Part shown: piece after piece, positions 62,740-64,000 of the stretch
Layout: each line of letters opens with the position of its first letter
How positions within the stretch are numbered: the first letter of the stretch is position 1
DNA from: an uncultured Aquimarina sp.
Lineage (GTDB): Bacteria; Bacteroidota; Bacteroidia; Flavobacteriales; Flavobacteriaceae
Length of the DNA stretch: 64,000 nucleotides
Reading direction: 5' to 3'
Assembly: GCA_947496355.1 (NCBI GenBank)
Contig: CANMCO010000001.1
Span: 372,001 to 436,000 of the forward strand
Notes under the pieces: generated by a model
What the model was told of the DNA's origin: nothing
The model's input: only the letters and a program-made list of their open reading frames with translations
The model's database searches: none
Made by a program: the position numbers and the translations under genes

Positions 62740-64000
62740 ATGCTTCAGAACGAGCTTTTTAATAACGTAATAAAAGACTTCAATGCAGGTTATTGGGAGT
62801 TACATACTAACCCAGATAAAGAAATTTGGTCTCAAAAGTTCTATGAACAATTAAGATTTGCTGAAGAAGAAATAGAATCTACAATAGACTATTTTCTGGA
62901 GCATTTAATTCACAAGGATGATGTAGATGTATTTCGGGATAATTTTCTTAACTACCGAAAGAATAATATAAATTTTAAACAGCACATTAAGGTCCTTACT
63001 AAAGAAGGAGAATATAAATTATTTAGATGTGCGACAAATGATCAATTACCGGTAAACATAAAGTCAGAGATCAATTTGATCTTTTTTTTCGAAATAAAGC
63101 TTGAACCTGAGCAGGATATTGTAAAAGACAATTTTTATTACAAAGAAACTGCCCAGATGACAGCTACAGGAAGTTGGTACGTAGATTTCCATAAAAGAAA
63201 AAGTTATTGGGATTTTGAAACAAGACGAATTCTAGAATATCCAGACGATTACATACCTTCTTTAAAAGATTCTGCAAACTATTATTCTAAAGATTGCAGA
63301 CAGCAGGCAGCAGATCTGTTTTTTAATTGTGCTATGGCGGGCACACCATTTAATACCGAAATTAAAATGGTAACTGCCAACAAAAGGGTATTTTGGGTGA
63401 GAGCCATAGGAAAGCCTGTATATAATGAAAATAAAGAAATAATAGGAATCCGAGGTGTTTTTCAGGATATAGACGATATTAAAACCAAGGAGATTAAACT
63501 TCAGAGATCTGTAGAGATTATTGCTTCTCAGAACTCAAGGTTGTTCAATTTTGCTCATATCGTATCGCATAACCTACGATCCCATACAAGTAATTTATCA
63601 CTATTGGTTCAGTTGATTGATGGTATAGAAGATCCAAAAGAAAAGATTGAGTTAATCAAAGAAATCAAACAAATATCCTCTAGTTTAAACACAACAATAG
63701 AACATCTTAATGAGATAGTGGCGATTCATACCAATAGAGGTCAGGAAAGAAAACTAGTTAAGTTTCAAGACGCCTTAAAATTGGTTACAGGTGGTATTGG
63801 TCAAATGATTTCTGTGAGCAAAACTAAAATTGAAGCAGATTTCGAAAACTTAGAAGAGATTAATTATATACCAGCGTATTTAGAAAGTATCTTGTTAAAT
63901 TTAATTACCAATGCAATTAAATATAAGCACGATGATAGAGATCCTCTAATTCAAATCAAATCATATATTGATGGGAATAAAAAATGCATAGAAGTTACTG
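62740..64000 (+). CDS. PAS-domain sensor histidine kinase, truncated by the window
   Basis: The frame opens at the ATG at 62740 and runs to the window edge (420 codons, C-terminus missing). There is no signal peptide or transmembrane segment, so it is cytoplasmic. Two PAS-type sensor domains are visible: one around residues 10-125 (ending LEPEQDIVKD) and one around 135-260 (TGSWYVDFHKRKSYWD, GIRGVFQDIDDI). The HisKA-like helix has FAHIVSHNLRSHTSNL with the likely phospho-acceptor His, an unusual H-box known in flavobacterial kinases. The HATPase N-box ILLNLITNAIKYKHD is at the end. The partner regulator is not in the window. Confidence 0.85.
   Translation, partial: MLQNELFNNVIKDFNAGYWELHTNPDKEIWSQKFYEQLRFAEEEIESTIDYFLEHLIHKDDVDVFRDNFLNYRKNNINFKQHIKVLTKEGEYKLFRCATNDQLPVNIKSEINLIFFFEIKLEPEQDIVKDNFYYKETAQMTATGSWYVDFHKRKSYWDFETRRILEYPDDYIPSLKDSANYYSKDCRQQAADLFFNCAMAGTPFNTEIKMVTANKRVFWVRAIGKPVYNENKEIIGIRGVFQDIDDIKTKEIKLQRSVEIIASQNSRLFNFAHIVSHNLRSHTSNLSLLVQLIDGIEDPKEKIELIKEIKQISSSLNTTIEHLNEIVAIHTNRGQERKLVKFQDALKLVTGGIGQMISVSKTKIEADFENLEEINYIPAYLESILLNLITNAIKYKHDDRDPLIQIKSYIDGNKKCIEVT

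Noticed and set aside
1..64000. tRNA, rRNA, IS elements, prophage or plasmid origin
   Set aside because: I looked for cloverleaf-like stretches, transposase motifs, inverted-repeat ends and phage genes and saw none. The single DUF1660-like gene is not enough for a prophage.

Overview
The window looks like a chromosomal segment of a marine member of the Flavobacteriaceae, plausibly Aquimarina or a close relative (inference from gene content; no 16S is present). Pointers are low GC, TAnnTTTG-type promoter boxes, type IX secretion (T9SS) C-terminal sorting domains, many lipoproteins whose lipidated Cys is followed by acidic residues, hybrid two-component/AraC regulators, a SUF-only Fe-S operon order, and Rhs/YD-repeat proteins of the DUF6443 kind.

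Region 1 (1-13.5 kb, mostly minus strand) is a SUF iron-sulfur cluster assembly locus: an IscA/SufA-type protein, sufB, a small lipoprotein, sufC, sufD, then sufS, sufE and a DUF59/SufT-like gene, with a partial hotdog thioesterase at the left edge. The locus is broken up by unrelated genes: a YD-like lipoprotein and a plus-strand serine hydrolase lie between sufD and sufS, and an alpha/beta hydrolase with a T9SS tail, an M43 protease and a DUF4377 lipoprotein lie between sufS and sufE. Region 2 (13.6-21.1 kb, minus) is a secreted or surface gene set: a choice-of-anchor B lipoprotein, then a tight operon of a large T9SS choice-of-anchor B protein, a beta-propeller lipoprotein, an MbnP-like protein and an MbnH-like diheme enzyme. 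Region 3 (21.3-25 kb) is housekeeping: thiL, a DUF1660-like protein, an alpha/beta hydrolase and brnQ.

Region 4 (25-40.5 kb, minus) is the most striking part. It is one eight-gene operon with a YD-repeat protein (1175 aa), an Ig/PKD-plus-DUF6443 YD-repeat protein (1168 aa) that stops where an Rhs core should continue, and six tandem genes of 453-476 aa. Each of the six has its own secretion signal, the same ~210-residue Rhs-associated core ending in DPDG, and a different C-terminal tip. Three tips carry HExxH metalloprotease motifs, and three carry hydrophobic or very basic tips, two of these with a shared end. I read it as a split, multi-tip Rhs system. No immunity gene is apparent.

Region 5 (40.9-49.7 kb) holds a diheme cytochrome-c peroxidase, a VOC protein, small membrane proteins and three tandem LRR-like lipoproteins. 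Region 6 (49.7-64 kb) holds a TPR/AraC regulator, aminopeptidase P, a large BNR/Asp-box protein, a hybrid two-component system protein, a membrane AraC regulator, a small peptide with a double-glycine leader-like N-terminus, a DUF2721 protein and the start of a PAS histidine kinase. Several clear intrinsic terminators and a few promoters separate the units. All assignments come from reading motifs and order by eye; no database search was run.
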